DNA of 32,416 nucleotides from Nitrososphaeraceae archaeon (GTDB lineage Archaea > Thermoproteota > Nitrososphaeria > Nitrososphaerales > Nitrososphaeraceae), in NCBI GenBank assembly GCA_009377575.1, contig WHTU01000040.1:1-32416 (forward strand), read 5' to 3'. Position 1 is the first letter of the stretch. Every line of letters begins with the position of its first letter. Below are positions 7,851 to 14,975 of the stretch, piece by piece. The notes beneath the pieces are model-generated. The model saw only the letters and a program-made list of their open reading frames with translations, did no database searches and was not told the origin of the DNA. The position numbers were made by a program, and so were the translations under genes.

Positions 7851-7965
7851 ATGTTATATTGTTCCTAGACATATACCACCTTTCAGCATTTACACTTAAC
7901 TAATTCTTTATCGTATCGTACCATACTCCTATAGAAAAAGAAAAGGATTCGATGCGAGTTAGTTG

Positions 7966-8739
7966 TTAGTTATCGCCGCTGTTATCTTCTGAGCCGTCTG
8001 ATTCTTCAGGAGGTTGTTCTTCTTCAGGATCAGATTGTGCTGGTTCTTCTTCTGCTGTTTCTGGTTCCTCCAGTACACAGATACCAGATTCTTCATCGAG
8101 CACTTGACCTTCCGGACAGTCCTCCGGAACGCAGAAACCTAAATCTTCATTAAACTCTAGGCCTCCTTGGCAAACTGGCGCTGATGGTTCTTCTTCCACA
8201 ATGGCAGGTTGGGTTTCTTCAGTTATTGTTGGTGGTAGTTCTGCTGCTCCTTGATCTGCTGGTGCTTGCTCTAAGACTCCGTCTTGAGGAAGTACACCCT
8301 GACCTTGTTTTAGAGGCGGTAATCCTTGACTAGGTGTTTGCTCTAAGACCTCCAAGTCTTGTTGTAGGATATTCTCACCAACTGTCGGGGGTACTGATCG
8401 TGGAGGTGTTAGTGGCTGTAAAACCCCTTCTTTCTCTAGCGGACCTGTCACATCATCACCTCCCTTATTCGCACGCCAGTCCTCGATTGGACCACAATTC
8501 GTACCATCCTCGGTACATGTCTGACAGACATATTTAGACGTAAGTATGCCGTACCTTACGACCTCTTCATACCAGCAACATGTTATGGTACCGTAAATTT
8601 CCCCTAGATTACAATCTATGTGTCCCCCTGCAACTGGTTTACCTTGCACAAATACATTAGAAGTAGAAGATGAATTATAGACTAATGCGACTACTATGAC
8701 TGATATAACTACAAAAATCATAGGTTTACTGCTGTACAT
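7966..8739 (-). CDS. Secreted Pro/Glu-rich CPEG-motif protein B
   Basis: The 257-residue paralogue of 4972-5706 has a nearly identical signal region (MIFVVISVIVVALVYNSSS), a Cys-containing N-terminal part (CNLGEIYGTITCCWYEE, then VCQTC), a Pro/Gln-rich middle with GVLPQDGVLEQAP and related units, and two copies of the terminal motif: CQGGLEFNEDLGFCV and CPEGQVLDEESGICVLEEP. The tail is strongly acidic. Having two such Cys motifs, it may be the more complete member. It precedes the complete terminase pair and is probably transcribed from its own promoter. The transcript 3' end carries a T-rich stretch (CCTTTTCTTTTTC, 7931-7943 on the opposite strand), a likely termination signal. The function is unknown; a surface or virion decoration role is inferred. 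Confidence 0.78.
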   Translation of the reverse strand: MYSSKPMIFVVISVIVVALVYNSSSTSNVFVQGKPVAGGHIDCNLGEIYGTITCCWYEEVVRYGILTSKYVCQTCTEDGTNCGPIEDWRANKGGDDVTGPLEKEGVLQPLTPPRSVPPTVGENILQQDLEVLEQTPSQGLPPLKQGQGVLPQDGVLEQAPADQGAAELPPTITEETQPAIVEEEPSAPVCQGGLEFNEDLGFCVPEDCPEGQVLDEESGICVLEEPETAEEEPAQSDPEEEQPPEESDGSEDNSGDN

Positions 8740-8794
8740 CGCCAGCTGATAATGAGTAAATGTTATTAAAGTTTCTTTAGCTTTGATACTGCGC
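8740..8794 (-). promoter_or_regulatory. Promoter region shared with the paralogue at 5707-5761
   Basis: It matches the upstream region of secreted protein A without gaps, including AGCTGG just before the ATG, a TTTAATAA element about 25 bases before the start and the outer AAAG block. It is clearly part of the duplicated unit. Confidence 0.6.
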
Positions 8795-8800
8795 TAACTT

Positions 8801-9150
8801 TCAAAATCTATCCTCGCTACGTTTGACTATTGTCCTATTCCTACCAGCAGAGTCAGTCAGTTCTATCCTTGAATCAATGATATGCCAGCCTCCGTTTTAG
8901 CGCCCAAATGTTATGCTCTGTATACCATTATTACCTGTCGTAATAGTTAAACTCCCGCTCTTCCGCTCTCTCTTCAACTGTTTGTGAGCGCTTTGTTATT
9001 CTAGTGCCAGAGGCAGAGAAGTATGTCGTGCTATCAATAATCTGTGCGCCTTCCGCTTCCAACTGTTCTTCATATTCTGCAGGTAGATATTTTTCTATGT
9101 ATTTACTAATGTTATCTCAGGCCTTACTGAGTCTGATGCAATCAGTCTGT
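8801..9150 (-). pseudogene. Decayed terminase small-subunit copy with other relic coding sequence
   Basis: On the minus strand, CIRLSKA, a TGA stop (9117-9119), then DNISKYIEKYLPAEYEEQLE reads in one frame. It matches WLRLQAKENIAHYIDEYLPAEYEN of the intact small subunit, with the TGA replacing a Lys codon. The frame continues to a stop at 8931-8933 with EGAQIIDSTTYFSASGTRIT, which does not match the small subunit. A second frame nearby reads SLTITTGNNGIQSITFGR, stop, NGGWHIIDSRIELTDSAG, which looks like beta-rich protein. Also, ATAACATTTGGGCGC near 8900-8915 resembles the start region of the intact small subunit (ATAACATTTGAGCACG). This is best explained as debris of at least one further tandem unit. 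Confidence 0.55.
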
Positions 9151-9258
9151 CATTAAAAACGATCAAGACATAATCTTGCAGTAACAAGAACCAAGAAATG
9201 TTAGTCGGCCAAAGACAGTCAGTAACTAAAGATAAATCACTCTTCTGCCTAGATAATA

Positions 9259-9729
9259 TTGCACGTTTTACACTTGACAGTGCACTCAAAGAAATTTCAA
9301 CTTGAAGAAAGAAGGAGACAGGTAGCGTCAATGCTTGCTGAATCAATGACTGAGCAAGAGATAGCAGATAAGCTAGGAGTAGACCGCACAACCATTAGCA
9401 GAGATGTCACCATTTTGAAGAAGATGTCTCAACAATTCGTTTATGACCTAGCACATTCTGACCTTGCATATTATTACAAGCAATGTCTTAACGGCTTAGA
9501 GGAAGCAAAGAGAAAAGCCTGGTTGATTTTCAATCGCTTGACAGAATCGTCTAGTTCTGGTGCAGTCAAAGATAGCCTTTTAGCTTTGAAGTTAACAGTT
9601 GATTGTAATGAGGCCCAGTTTTCATTGTTCAAGGAAGGTCCTGCAATCATGCAGATCAAGTGGCTAGAGGAGAGATTAGCACATATTGAATCTAGAGAGA
9701 GCAATCAAGAACTTAGAAAAGAAGTATGA
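9259..9729 (+). CDS. HTH protein related to the terminase small subunits (diverged copy)
   Basis: The product is up to 156 residues; TTG 9259 and GTG 9280 are both possible starts, with no ATG before residue 24. A clear helix-turn-helix, MTEQEIADKLGVDRTTISRD, is followed by helical segments. YYYKQCLNGLEEAKRKAWLI parallels YENCLDGLNNILTEAWTM of copy 2, and LLALKLTVDCNEAQFSLFKE parallels ALSLAKDCYAMKLDLLSS. It therefore belongs to the same family but is more diverged and on the opposite strand. It could be a packaging-site recognition protein with different specificity, or a regulator built on the same fold. No large subunit follows; the next gene overlaps its end by 44 bases. Confidence 0.7.
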   Translation: MHVLHLTVHSKKFQLEERRRQVASMLAESMTEQEIADKLGVDRTTISRDVTILKKMSQQFVYDLAHSDLAYYYKQCLNGLEEAKRKAWLIFNRLTESSSSGAVKDSLLALKLTVDCNEAQFSLFKEGPAIMQIKWLEERLAHIESRESNQELRKEV

Positions 9730-10075
9730 ATTCATAACCGGAGATAATAGCACTGGGATATATCACAGTCACTATGATGATGATGACGATTTGGTACCAG
9801 AAGCATTAGCTAAAGAGCGAAAAGCGATAAGACAAGAACTAGAGCAAGAACAAGAACTGATAGACCACTTAGGTGAATATCATATCGTACCGATACTAAA
9901 ATGGAAAATGAGAGTTGGACTAGAAAGGAAGTTTGGACCAGGTGAGTGTTTCATAAACTACGGAGAAGACTATCAAAACAAAACTGTAGAGGAAGAAGAA
10001 TATTTTCGGCTTACTCTAAAACACCATAAAGTTATAGGGTATGATCCCAAAAAGGATCCACAGCGAAAGTTTTAG
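9686..10075 (+). CDS. Hypothetical acidic protein overlapping the HTH gene
   Basis: The 129-residue product starts with TTG at 9686, inside the end of the preceding gene; an in-frame stop just before leaves no earlier start. It is highly charged, with a DDDDD run near residue 31, a long Glu/Gln/Arg helix (ALAKERKAIRQELEQEQELI) and a more globular second half (HIVPILKWKMRVGLERKFGPGECFINYG). No family is recognised. The overlap implies translational coupling with the HTH protein. Its last 44 bases overlap the convergent gene 10032-10256, which is unusual, so the exact end of one or the other may be functionally unimportant. Confidence 0.55.
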   Translation: MNLERAIKNLEKKYEFITGDNSTGIYHSHYDDDDDLVPEALAKERKAIRQELEQEQELIDHLGEYHIVPILKWKMRVGLERKFGPGECFINYGEDYQNKTVEEEEYFRLTLKHHKVIGYDPKKDPQRKF

Positions 10076-10256
10076 TTAGTAAATCTGTTGTGAAACCAAG
10101 GGATTTTTGAAAAATCTTACTCGGCAACTCAAGTGACCGTTTAGACGCTCTCAATGCTCTATCTTCTTTCAATGCTTTCTCTTTCATGCAGTTAGCACAT
10201 GTACATCTCTTTTCTACTGCATCTATTAGATACTGTTTAGTCCTTTCATCCATCAT
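10032..10256 (-). CDS. Small Cys-motif protein, paralogue of the broken gene at 12932-13231
   Basis: The 74-residue product has an ATGATG start at 10256. The N-terminal half, MMDERTKQYLIDAVEKRCTC followed by ANCMKEKALKE, holds a CxCxxC cluster and matches the beginning of the broken gene at 12932-13231 (MVDPRTREYF...EEICNCANSTRERMKKE). That shared pattern is the best evidence that this frame is real. The C-terminal half overlaps a convergent gene. It is last in a minus-strand operon after the secreted gene 10671-11366 and the coiled-coil gene 10321-10659. The cluster has only three Cys residues, so a classic zinc site is not assured. Function unknown. Confidence 0.55.
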   Translation of the reverse strand: MMDERTKQYLIDAVEKRCTCANCMKEKALKEDRALRASKRSLELPSKIFQKSLGFTTDLLTKTFAVDPFWDHTL

Positions 10257-10320
10257 ATCAATAATACTACTACTAATAGTAGTAGCTTCCCTGGTTTAGT
10301 TGTTTCAATTTCTATATCAA

Positions 10321-10659
10321 TTAGCTTTTTTCTGATTCTGGCGAACTACGTTTCTTTTCTAACTTCTCTATTCGTCTGCTAAGCTCTCCAACTTGAAGAT
10401 CTGTATCCTTCTTTATCTGTGTAATCATCATTCTATTTTCTACTGCCACTTTCATGAATCCTACAATGAGTTTATTCCTAGATTCCTTCAGAGTAGCCTC
10501 AGTTTCATTATACAGTTTAAGTTTTTTTGTTAGATCATTCAACATTTCTGTCGGACTTAGAACCGCATCAAACATTTCTTTGGTTAGTTTTTCATCGTTG
10601 ATTCTTAGTTCATCCATCAGTATGATATCAACATCGCTATTGTTATCTGGCGTAGTCAT
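10321..10659 (-). CDS. Hypothetical coiled-coil protein
   Basis: The 112-residue, ATG-started product has no signal peptide. It is almost entirely polar and helical, with a predicted coiled coil in the second half (DTDLQVGELSRRIEKLEKKR) and a charged tail. It starts 11 bases after the stop of the secreted gene 10671-11366, so the two are in one operon, followed by the Cys-motif gene. No family is recognised. Small coiled-coil proteins in such a position can be scaffolding, tail-tape or chaperone proteins, but nothing in the sequence decides this. Confidence 0.68.
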   Translation of the reverse strand: MTTPDNNSDVDIILMDELRINDEKLTKEMFDAVLSPTEMLNDLTKKLKLYNETEATLKESRNKLIVGFMKVAVENRMMITQIKKDTDLQVGELSRRIEKLEKKRSSPESEKS

Positions 10660-10670
10660 GTCTCTTTCAG

Positions 10671-11366
10671 TTATTCCTCCGATCCTTCTTCACCTGAACT
10701 ATCGCCTTCTCCTTCTGTGCTGCCATCACTATCACCACCATCACTGTTTTCGTTCTGGTTTTCTTCTTCACCTTGATTCCCTTCACTCGGGTCTGGTTCT
10801 GGCTCAGGCTCGGGTTCAAGCTCTACTGGTTGTTGCGGTGCTACTGGTTCCGGTGTTGGCTCTGGTTCTGTACCAGGGCATGGATTTCCCCATTCTGGAC
10901 CACAAGGTGCGAAACCAGGAACACATTCATCTCCTTGTAATATTTCTCCTTCTGGACAATCTGTTGGAAGGGGAGGTTGAATTGGTGGCGGCAGTGGCGG
11001 TGGCAATGGCGAAGTTATTATGGAATACACGATGGAGATAGCAGTATTAAACTGATTCACCACACTTTGTGAGATACTCTTTGCAGGTAATGGTTGACTC
11101 GGAACCACGGTAGGATCAACGATTAAATATCCTCCGGTCACTGGTAGAACATTTGTACTAGTTGACCTTACGACTTTAGTCGTTCCGTTCTCAAATGTTA
11201 TGACTATGAGGGTGCCCGGTTTAGGCTGTTCACTTGTGGGAGCAGCATTATTATTACCAGTAGCACCTTCAGTTATCGTCGCATACAACGGAACAACATC
11301 AATTATAAACAGCATAAGAAATGATGAAAATATCACGACAGGCAGTCTAGCGATCAAGGTTACCAA
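10671..11366 (-). CDS. Secreted Pro/Glu-rich CPEG-motif protein C
   Basis: The 231-residue product starts with TTG, the only usual start before an upstream in-frame TAG. An N-terminal hydrophobic signal (ARLPVVIFSSFLMLFIIDVV) is followed by a small globular region (GTLIVITFENGTTKVVRS), a Pro-rich strap (PLPPPLPPPIQPPLP) and the motif CPEGEILQGDECVPGFAPC, then alternating Pro-Glu repeats and a long acidic Gly/Ser/Glu tail. The CPEG motif and acidic tail link it to the proteins at 4972-5706 and 7966-8739, although the N-terminal part is different. The stiff Pro-rich segment suggests a stalk presenting the Cys-motif outside the cell or on a particle. It is transcribed divergently from the TIR-like gene at 11422. 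Confidence 0.7.
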   Translation of the reverse strand: MVTLIARLPVVIFSSFLMLFIIDVVPLYATITEGATGNNNAAPTSEQPKPGTLIVITFENGTTKVVRSTSTNVLPVTGGYLIVDPTVVPSQPLPAKSISQSVVNQFNTAISIVYSIITSPLPPPLPPPIQPPLPTDCPEGEILQGDECVPGFAPCGPEWGNPCPGTEPEPTPEPVAPQQPVELEPEPEPEPDPSEGNQGEEENQNENSDGGDSDGSTEGEGDSSGEEGSEE

Positions 11367-11421
11367 TATTAGAGGCTTCTAAAACTTTAAGTTATCCTAC
11401 ACTTAGCTAGCAAGCTCTAGG

Positions 11422-12267
11422 ATGGCTACTCATGATTCAACTCATGCCAAAATAGAAAAGAAGGAGAAAATATGCTTCGTAATATCCCCTATTGATGAGG
11501 AAGGTACTGACACCAGAAACTATGCAGACATAGTTTTTGAGTTTATCATAAAGCCAGCAGTAGAAAAGCTTTCATATAAACCTCTTAGGGCAGACCATAT
11601 TTCTAAGCCTGGACTGATAACCTTGGATATTGTGAATCATCTGAGAGACGATGCCTTAGTTGTTGCAGATTTGACAGAGTCCAATCCAAATGTCATGTAT
11701 GAACTGGCGATTCGTCATGCTGCTGCAAAGCATGCCATTCAGATTAAGGATTCATCCGGTCAACTGCCTTTTGATATACAGGGTATGAGAACTATTCCAT
11801 TCCGCTATATGAATGCAACTAGCATGATAGCATGTAGGGATGAAATCTCAAAACAGGTACAGACTATTGAGGCTAACTCTACCAAGGTTGATTCTCCTAT
11901 TAGTCAGTCTTTCATTTTGCGTGCCTTAGAACCGAGCAATGATCCGGTGAAGGAATCCGTTCAGCAGCTGGTATTACAAATGCAAACTGTTATATCAAAA
12001 ATAGATACCCTGGAAGCTAGGCAGACGTTTCATCCGAGGATTGTGCAACCTGGCGAAAAACCTCCGATCTCCGGACAGAGAGTTTTTGTTGATCCCACAA
12101 AAGTAATCCTTGACCCTAGTCAATCTCTAAGTGGCGTAGTAATTAGCCCATCACTTAGTAATATAAAACCAACTGTGCTAGGAGGGCCTTCTGTTTTTGT
12201 AGATCCAACCTCTTGGGCTACTGACTTGAAGAAAAAAGCGGTTACAGAAGAAAAAAGTGATAAATAA
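11422..12267 (+). CDS. TIR-like / nucleoside deoxyribosyltransferase-like protein
   Basis: The first 105 or so of 281 residues form a Rossmann-like domain. Its signatures are KICFVISPIDEEGTDTRNYA at the start, RADHISKPGLIT, LVVADLTESNPNVMYELAIR with the conserved Glu (E94) and nearby Asn residues, and the following AAAKHAIQI strand. This pattern is shared by the TIR-like and nucleoside 2-deoxyribosyltransferase-like families, several of which cleave NAD or nucleotides and serve in antiviral defence. The C-terminal half is different: a probable helical segment (VKESVQQLVLQMQTVISKID), then low-complexity sequence with VFVDPT twice. A TATA-like CTTTAAGT lies about 30 bases before the ATG. A defence or superinfection-exclusion cargo role is inferred, not shown. 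Confidence 0.75.
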   Translation: MATHDSTHAKIEKKEKICFVISPIDEEGTDTRNYADIVFEFIIKPAVEKLSYKPLRADHISKPGLITLDIVNHLRDDALVVADLTESNPNVMYELAIRHAAAKHAIQIKDSSGQLPFDIQGMRTIPFRYMNATSMIACRDEISKQVQTIEANSTKVDSPISQSFILRALEPSNDPVKESVQQLVLQMQTVISKIDTLEARQTFHPRIVQPGEKPPISGQRVFVDPTKVILDPSQSLSGVVISPSLSNIKPTVLGGPSVFVDPTSWATDLKKKAVTEEKSDK

Positions 12268-12398
12268 GCGGTATTGCTACTTACGCGGCTTGGTCACTCT
12301 CCTAAACCCCCTGCAGCCGCCTAATTCTTGAACGTAGTACCATGATTTGTTAGCTACTAATATTAGACTTAAGTTCTACTACTCTTCAGAATCTTCCT

Positions 12399-12863
12399 TT
12401 ATTCCTCACTTTCATCACTATCGCCATTACTATTACTGCTGCTGCCATTCTCTTGTTCATCTCCACCACCATCTATTAATGCACCCTCTAGAACTCTCTC
12501 ATCATTAATTGATATGTCATATGTCGCTGCCTCATTCATTATAGCGTCGTCCGTAATGAAGACATTGAACGCCGACCTATCTCCCTCTCCAAGTGTTTCT
12601 GCATCTATGAATCCCTGATCGCTTCCTACAAGGACTCCCGCAGAGTCATAGAAGGAAGCAATTATGTTTACATCATATTTGTCCAGAGGTCTAGTGCCGT
12701 TGTTCAAGACTTCTCCGACTACCTCATTACTGATTGTACCCTGGTTGAATCGATGACTCAACAATACTACAGCTTCCTGACCCGCTTGTCCATATACAAC
12801 TGGAAGTATGATACCCAGAGCTAACAACGCAATCCCCACGACACAAAGGATTATGGACTTCAT
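12399..12863 (-). CDS. Secreted FxLYD-like domain protein
   Basis: The 154-residue product has an N-terminal signal or anchor (MKSIILCVVGIALLALGIIL). The following domain, HRFNQGTISNEVVGEVLNNG, then LDKYDVNIIASFYDSAGVLV and AFNVFI, fits the FxLYD beta-sandwich found in many secreted archaeal and bacterial proteins, and the tail is Asn/Ser/Asp/Glu-rich. A strong Shine-Dalgarno sequence, GGAGAGGAGGAG, lies just before the ATG, unlike the leaderless starts of many neighbours. It is convergent with the TIR-like gene and downstream of the broken Cys gene. The domain type is moderately certain; an extracellular ligand or adhesion role is inferred. Confidence 0.72.
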   Translation of the reverse strand: MKSIILCVVGIALLALGIILPVVYGQAGQEAVVLLSHRFNQGTISNEVVGEVLNNGTRPLDKYDVNIIASFYDSAGVLVGSDQGFIDAETLGEGDRSAFNVFITDDAIMNEAATYDISINDERVLEGALIDGGGDEQENGSSSNSNGDSDESEE

Positions 12864-12931
12864 ATCGTTCTCCTCCTCTCCAGAATATCTAAAGCTTCAG
12901 TAACAAAATCACATATTCTTGTATCTATGGT

Positions 12932-13231
12932 TTAAGTCCTGCGCTTCTTCTTCTTACTACTGGTACTAGTCCTATGACGTTTATTAAGTTCGTCTAGGCG
13001 TTTAATATTTTCCTGTATGCGTTTATCTCGTTCGTCTGCTTCACAATTTCGTTTATCACGATCACGATCTTCATTGGCAAGTACTGAACTATCCTATCCT
13101 TATCGCATTGGGTTATCTCTTTCTTCATTCTTTCTCTGGTAGAGTTAGCACAGTTGCATATCTCTTCTGCAGTCTCCACAGTCTTATTGTAGTAGTTCTC
13201 AGAAATACTCTCTAGTTCTTGGGTCCACCAT
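12932..13231 (-). pseudogene. Frame-broken small Cys/charged protein gene
   Basis: Coding sequence is spread over three frames. ATG at 13231 gives MVDPRTREYF then a stop; shifting frame gives ENYYNKTVETAEEICNCANS and on to TQCDKD; shifting again gives SSVLANEDRDRDKRNCEADE and further charged sequence ending in SSKKKKRRT with a stop at 12932-12934. The first two pieces match the intact gene at 10032-10256 (MMDERTKQY...EKRCTCANC). The ATG is 2 bases after the stop of 13234-13803, so it was the second gene of that operon. Two frameshifts near 13195-13205 and 13085-13100 point to a pseudogene, unless they are sequencing errors. Confidence 0.6.
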
Positions 13232-13233
13232 TT

Positions 13234-13803
13234 CTAAGTAGTCACCTTTGTCTTTATCTTTCCAGCGATCGCGTTTGCAGTCGATGACCAGATTGTTCCA
13301 TTGTAACTTCTTGAAGTAAACAATCCTACAGGATTTGCCTGCGATAGATTCATTGCTATCTCTATTCCACTGGGGAATTCTATTGATAGCAGATCATTGG
13401 CAACAATTGCGTAATTGTTGACTCCGCCAACTGTTGCAGTCCTTAACTCATTAACTTGTTGTGTTGCACCTTCGACAGGCCATTCTGCCAGAGTCGCGGC
13501 AATGGTATCATCTGATGCCTTACGAATGCAGACTACAATATTCCCTGATGTTGCTATGCTTATCTTTTTCCAATAGAAAATAAACTCTATAGGTTTTGAA
13601 CCAATGGATGTGTTGCCGGTATCAAATCTTAGGGCTGCCCTGTTTACTCCTCCAGTCAGTTGGATGAATGTCGGGTTAGTTGGTGGATACACCGGTTTGG
13701 CAACGTCGTAAACTGTGGGTTCCGAAATTGATGGCCCAGGGTTTTGCATTGCGTCCCATACTATGGCCGCAGCAACGGCTCGACGCCTTTCCTCTGTTGA
13801 CAT
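13234..13803 (-). CDS. Beta-rich protein, candidate virion component
   Basis: The 189-residue product starts with ATG at 13803 and has no signal peptide. After a short helix (RRRAVAAAIVWDAMQNPG) the sequence alternates short hydrophobic strands with Gly, Asn and Thr turns: NRAALRFDTGNTSIGSKPIE, FIFYWKKISIATSGNIVVCI, NNYAIVANDLLSIEFPSG, NPVGLFTSRSYNGTIWSS. This looks like a beta-sandwich of the jelly-roll or carbohydrate-binding kind. No motif identifies the family. The position beside packaging genes and the lack of a signal peptide make a capsid, spike or fibre component possible. Promoter-like TATATAAA-type and TTATAATA elements lie upstream (13821-13850). It is followed, 2 bases after its stop, by the broken gene. 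Confidence 0.6.
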   Translation of the reverse strand: MSTEERRRAVAAAIVWDAMQNPGPSISEPTVYDVAKPVYPPTNPTFIQLTGGVNRAALRFDTGNTSIGSKPIEFIFYWKKISIATSGNIVVCIRKASDDTIAATLAEWPVEGATQQVNELRTATVGGVNNYAIVANDLLSIEFPSGIEIAMNLSQANPVGLFTSRSYNGTIWSSTANAIAGKIKTKVTT

Positions 13804-13895
13804 ATGTCTTTAATCTAGATATTATAAGAACTCTCAGGGTTTTATATTATACTCTCTAATAATAAATAGAACCAAATAAGGAATAATGATAATAA

Positions 13896-14147
13896 TTGAG
13901 CATCAGATTCCTACATCTAACTCCTCAGCAGATTGATCAACTCTGCAGAGAAGAAAAAATAGTTGAGGTACAGCTTTCTGTTTATGATGTTAAAGAATAT
14001 ACTGATGTATATGGAACTCGAATCAAAGAGGAGCAGAAAGTTTCAAGCTATAAAGCTAGAATTAAATCCTTTAAGGATTTGATTCAATATGACACTAATA
14101 AAAATGCATTATTTCTAACTGAGGAGCAGAAAGATAAATTGATTTAA
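13896..14147 (+). CDS. Hypothetical 83-residue protein
   Basis: A TTG start at 13896 is directly preceded by in-frame stops, so no longer form exists. The product is charged and mixed alpha/beta, LTPQQIDQLCREEKIVEVQL, then YDVKEYTDVYGTRIKEEQKV and KSFKDLIQYDTNKNALFLTE. It has one Cys and no membrane segment. It is divergent from the beta-rich gene at 13234-13803, and its last 4 bases overlap the convergent regulator gene. The base composition is AT-rich like the replication genes that follow, so it probably belongs to that block. No family recognised. Confidence 0.5.
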   Translation: MSIRFLHLTPQQIDQLCREEKIVEVQLSVYDVKEYTDVYGTRIKEEQKVSSYKARIKSFKDLIQYDTNKNALFLTEEQKDKLI

Positions 14148-14806
14148 GTACGTAGCTTATCTATTTCTGGTTCTTTAATCGTTCGTCGTCCTAACCGTTT
14201 CTCTTGCTTCTTAATTTTACTACTAGTTTTAGGTGGTACACTAAGATAATCGACAGTAGCAATGTCGCCTCTTTCTTTTGCGTCTTCTAATTGTTTTTGT
14301 AATATTGGGGACGGTCTAGGATGAGCTTGGATGGATCGTTGTATTGTATTTAATCTTAGATTAAATTCAAACGTCGCTCTTTGTAAGTGATCTATTTGAA
14401 TCATATCCAACGGTAAAGGTTCTATGTATGTAGTTGAACCAATGTATAAGCTCATAGTTTTAATCATGGATTTGAACTTATTACTTAGTAGATTTCCAAA
14501 AGTCTTCTTATCAATTTTGAATTTATTCATATATTGAACTGTGTTACCCACCTCATCAGGATGTGTTAAAAAATATGGAATTAATTGCTCAATTCCTTTT
14601 AACGTGACTTTATAATCTCGACGACTATGCATATTTATCAGATCGGATTTAATTTCTTCTAAAAATCCAAGCTTTGAAAGATTAATCGTGCGCTTATGAA
14701 TATTCACATATGCCAATGCTTTCTTAAAATTTTTATTTTTCTTCGATTCATTCTCCATGGCAGACCAAACAGAATATGATGATGTAAACCCTCTAGTAAT
14801 TAGCAA
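14144..14806 (-). CDS. Winged-helix-like regulator, start uncertain
   Basis: The 220-residue product from TTG 14806 has an N-terminal region that reads like a winged helix, ILLITRGFTSSYSVWSAM, then KRTINLSKLGFLEEI and YKVTLKGIEQLIPYF. The pattern of recognition helix, Leu/Ile-rich core and a YKVT-K-G wing is typical of MarR/PadR-like archaeal regulators. Protein-like sequence continues upstream of the TTG (SLEFDALDSIDKQIILLIT) up to a stop near 14880 without an ATG, GTG or TTG, so the true start may be non-canonical or lost. The C-terminal half is helical and basic (IKKQEKRLGRRTIKE). It lies divergent to the replication operon and may control it. Confidence 0.55.
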   Translation of the reverse strand: MLITRGFTSSYSVWSAMENESKKNKNFKKALAYVNIHKRTINLSKLGFLEEIKSDLINMHSRRDYKVTLKGIEQLIPYFLTHPDEVGNTVQYMNKFKIDKKTFGNLLSNKFKSMIKTMSLYIGSTTYIEPLPLDMIQIDHLQRATFEFNLRLNTIQRSIQAHPRPSPILQKQLEDAKERGDIATVDYLSVPPKTSSKIKKQEKRLGRRTIKEPEIDKLRT

Positions 14807-14952
14807 GATAATTTGTTTATCTATTGAATCGAGTGCATCAAACTCTAAAGATATTGAGGATATAGCTTTTCTAAAAGCTGATTATGTATATATTATGATA
14901 TGAATGCTAGGATTAGATCATATAACGTAAAGATTATTATATGTACGCTCCA

Positions 14953-14960
14953 TTATATAA
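14953..14960 (+). promoter_or_regulatory. TATA box of the replication operon
   Basis: TTATATAA lies about 20 bases before the ATG at 14976, in a very AT-rich gap shared with the divergent regulator. Spacing fits an archaeal TATA box with a very short leader. Confidence 0.45.
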
Positions 14961-14975
14961 CAAGAAGACAAAAAT

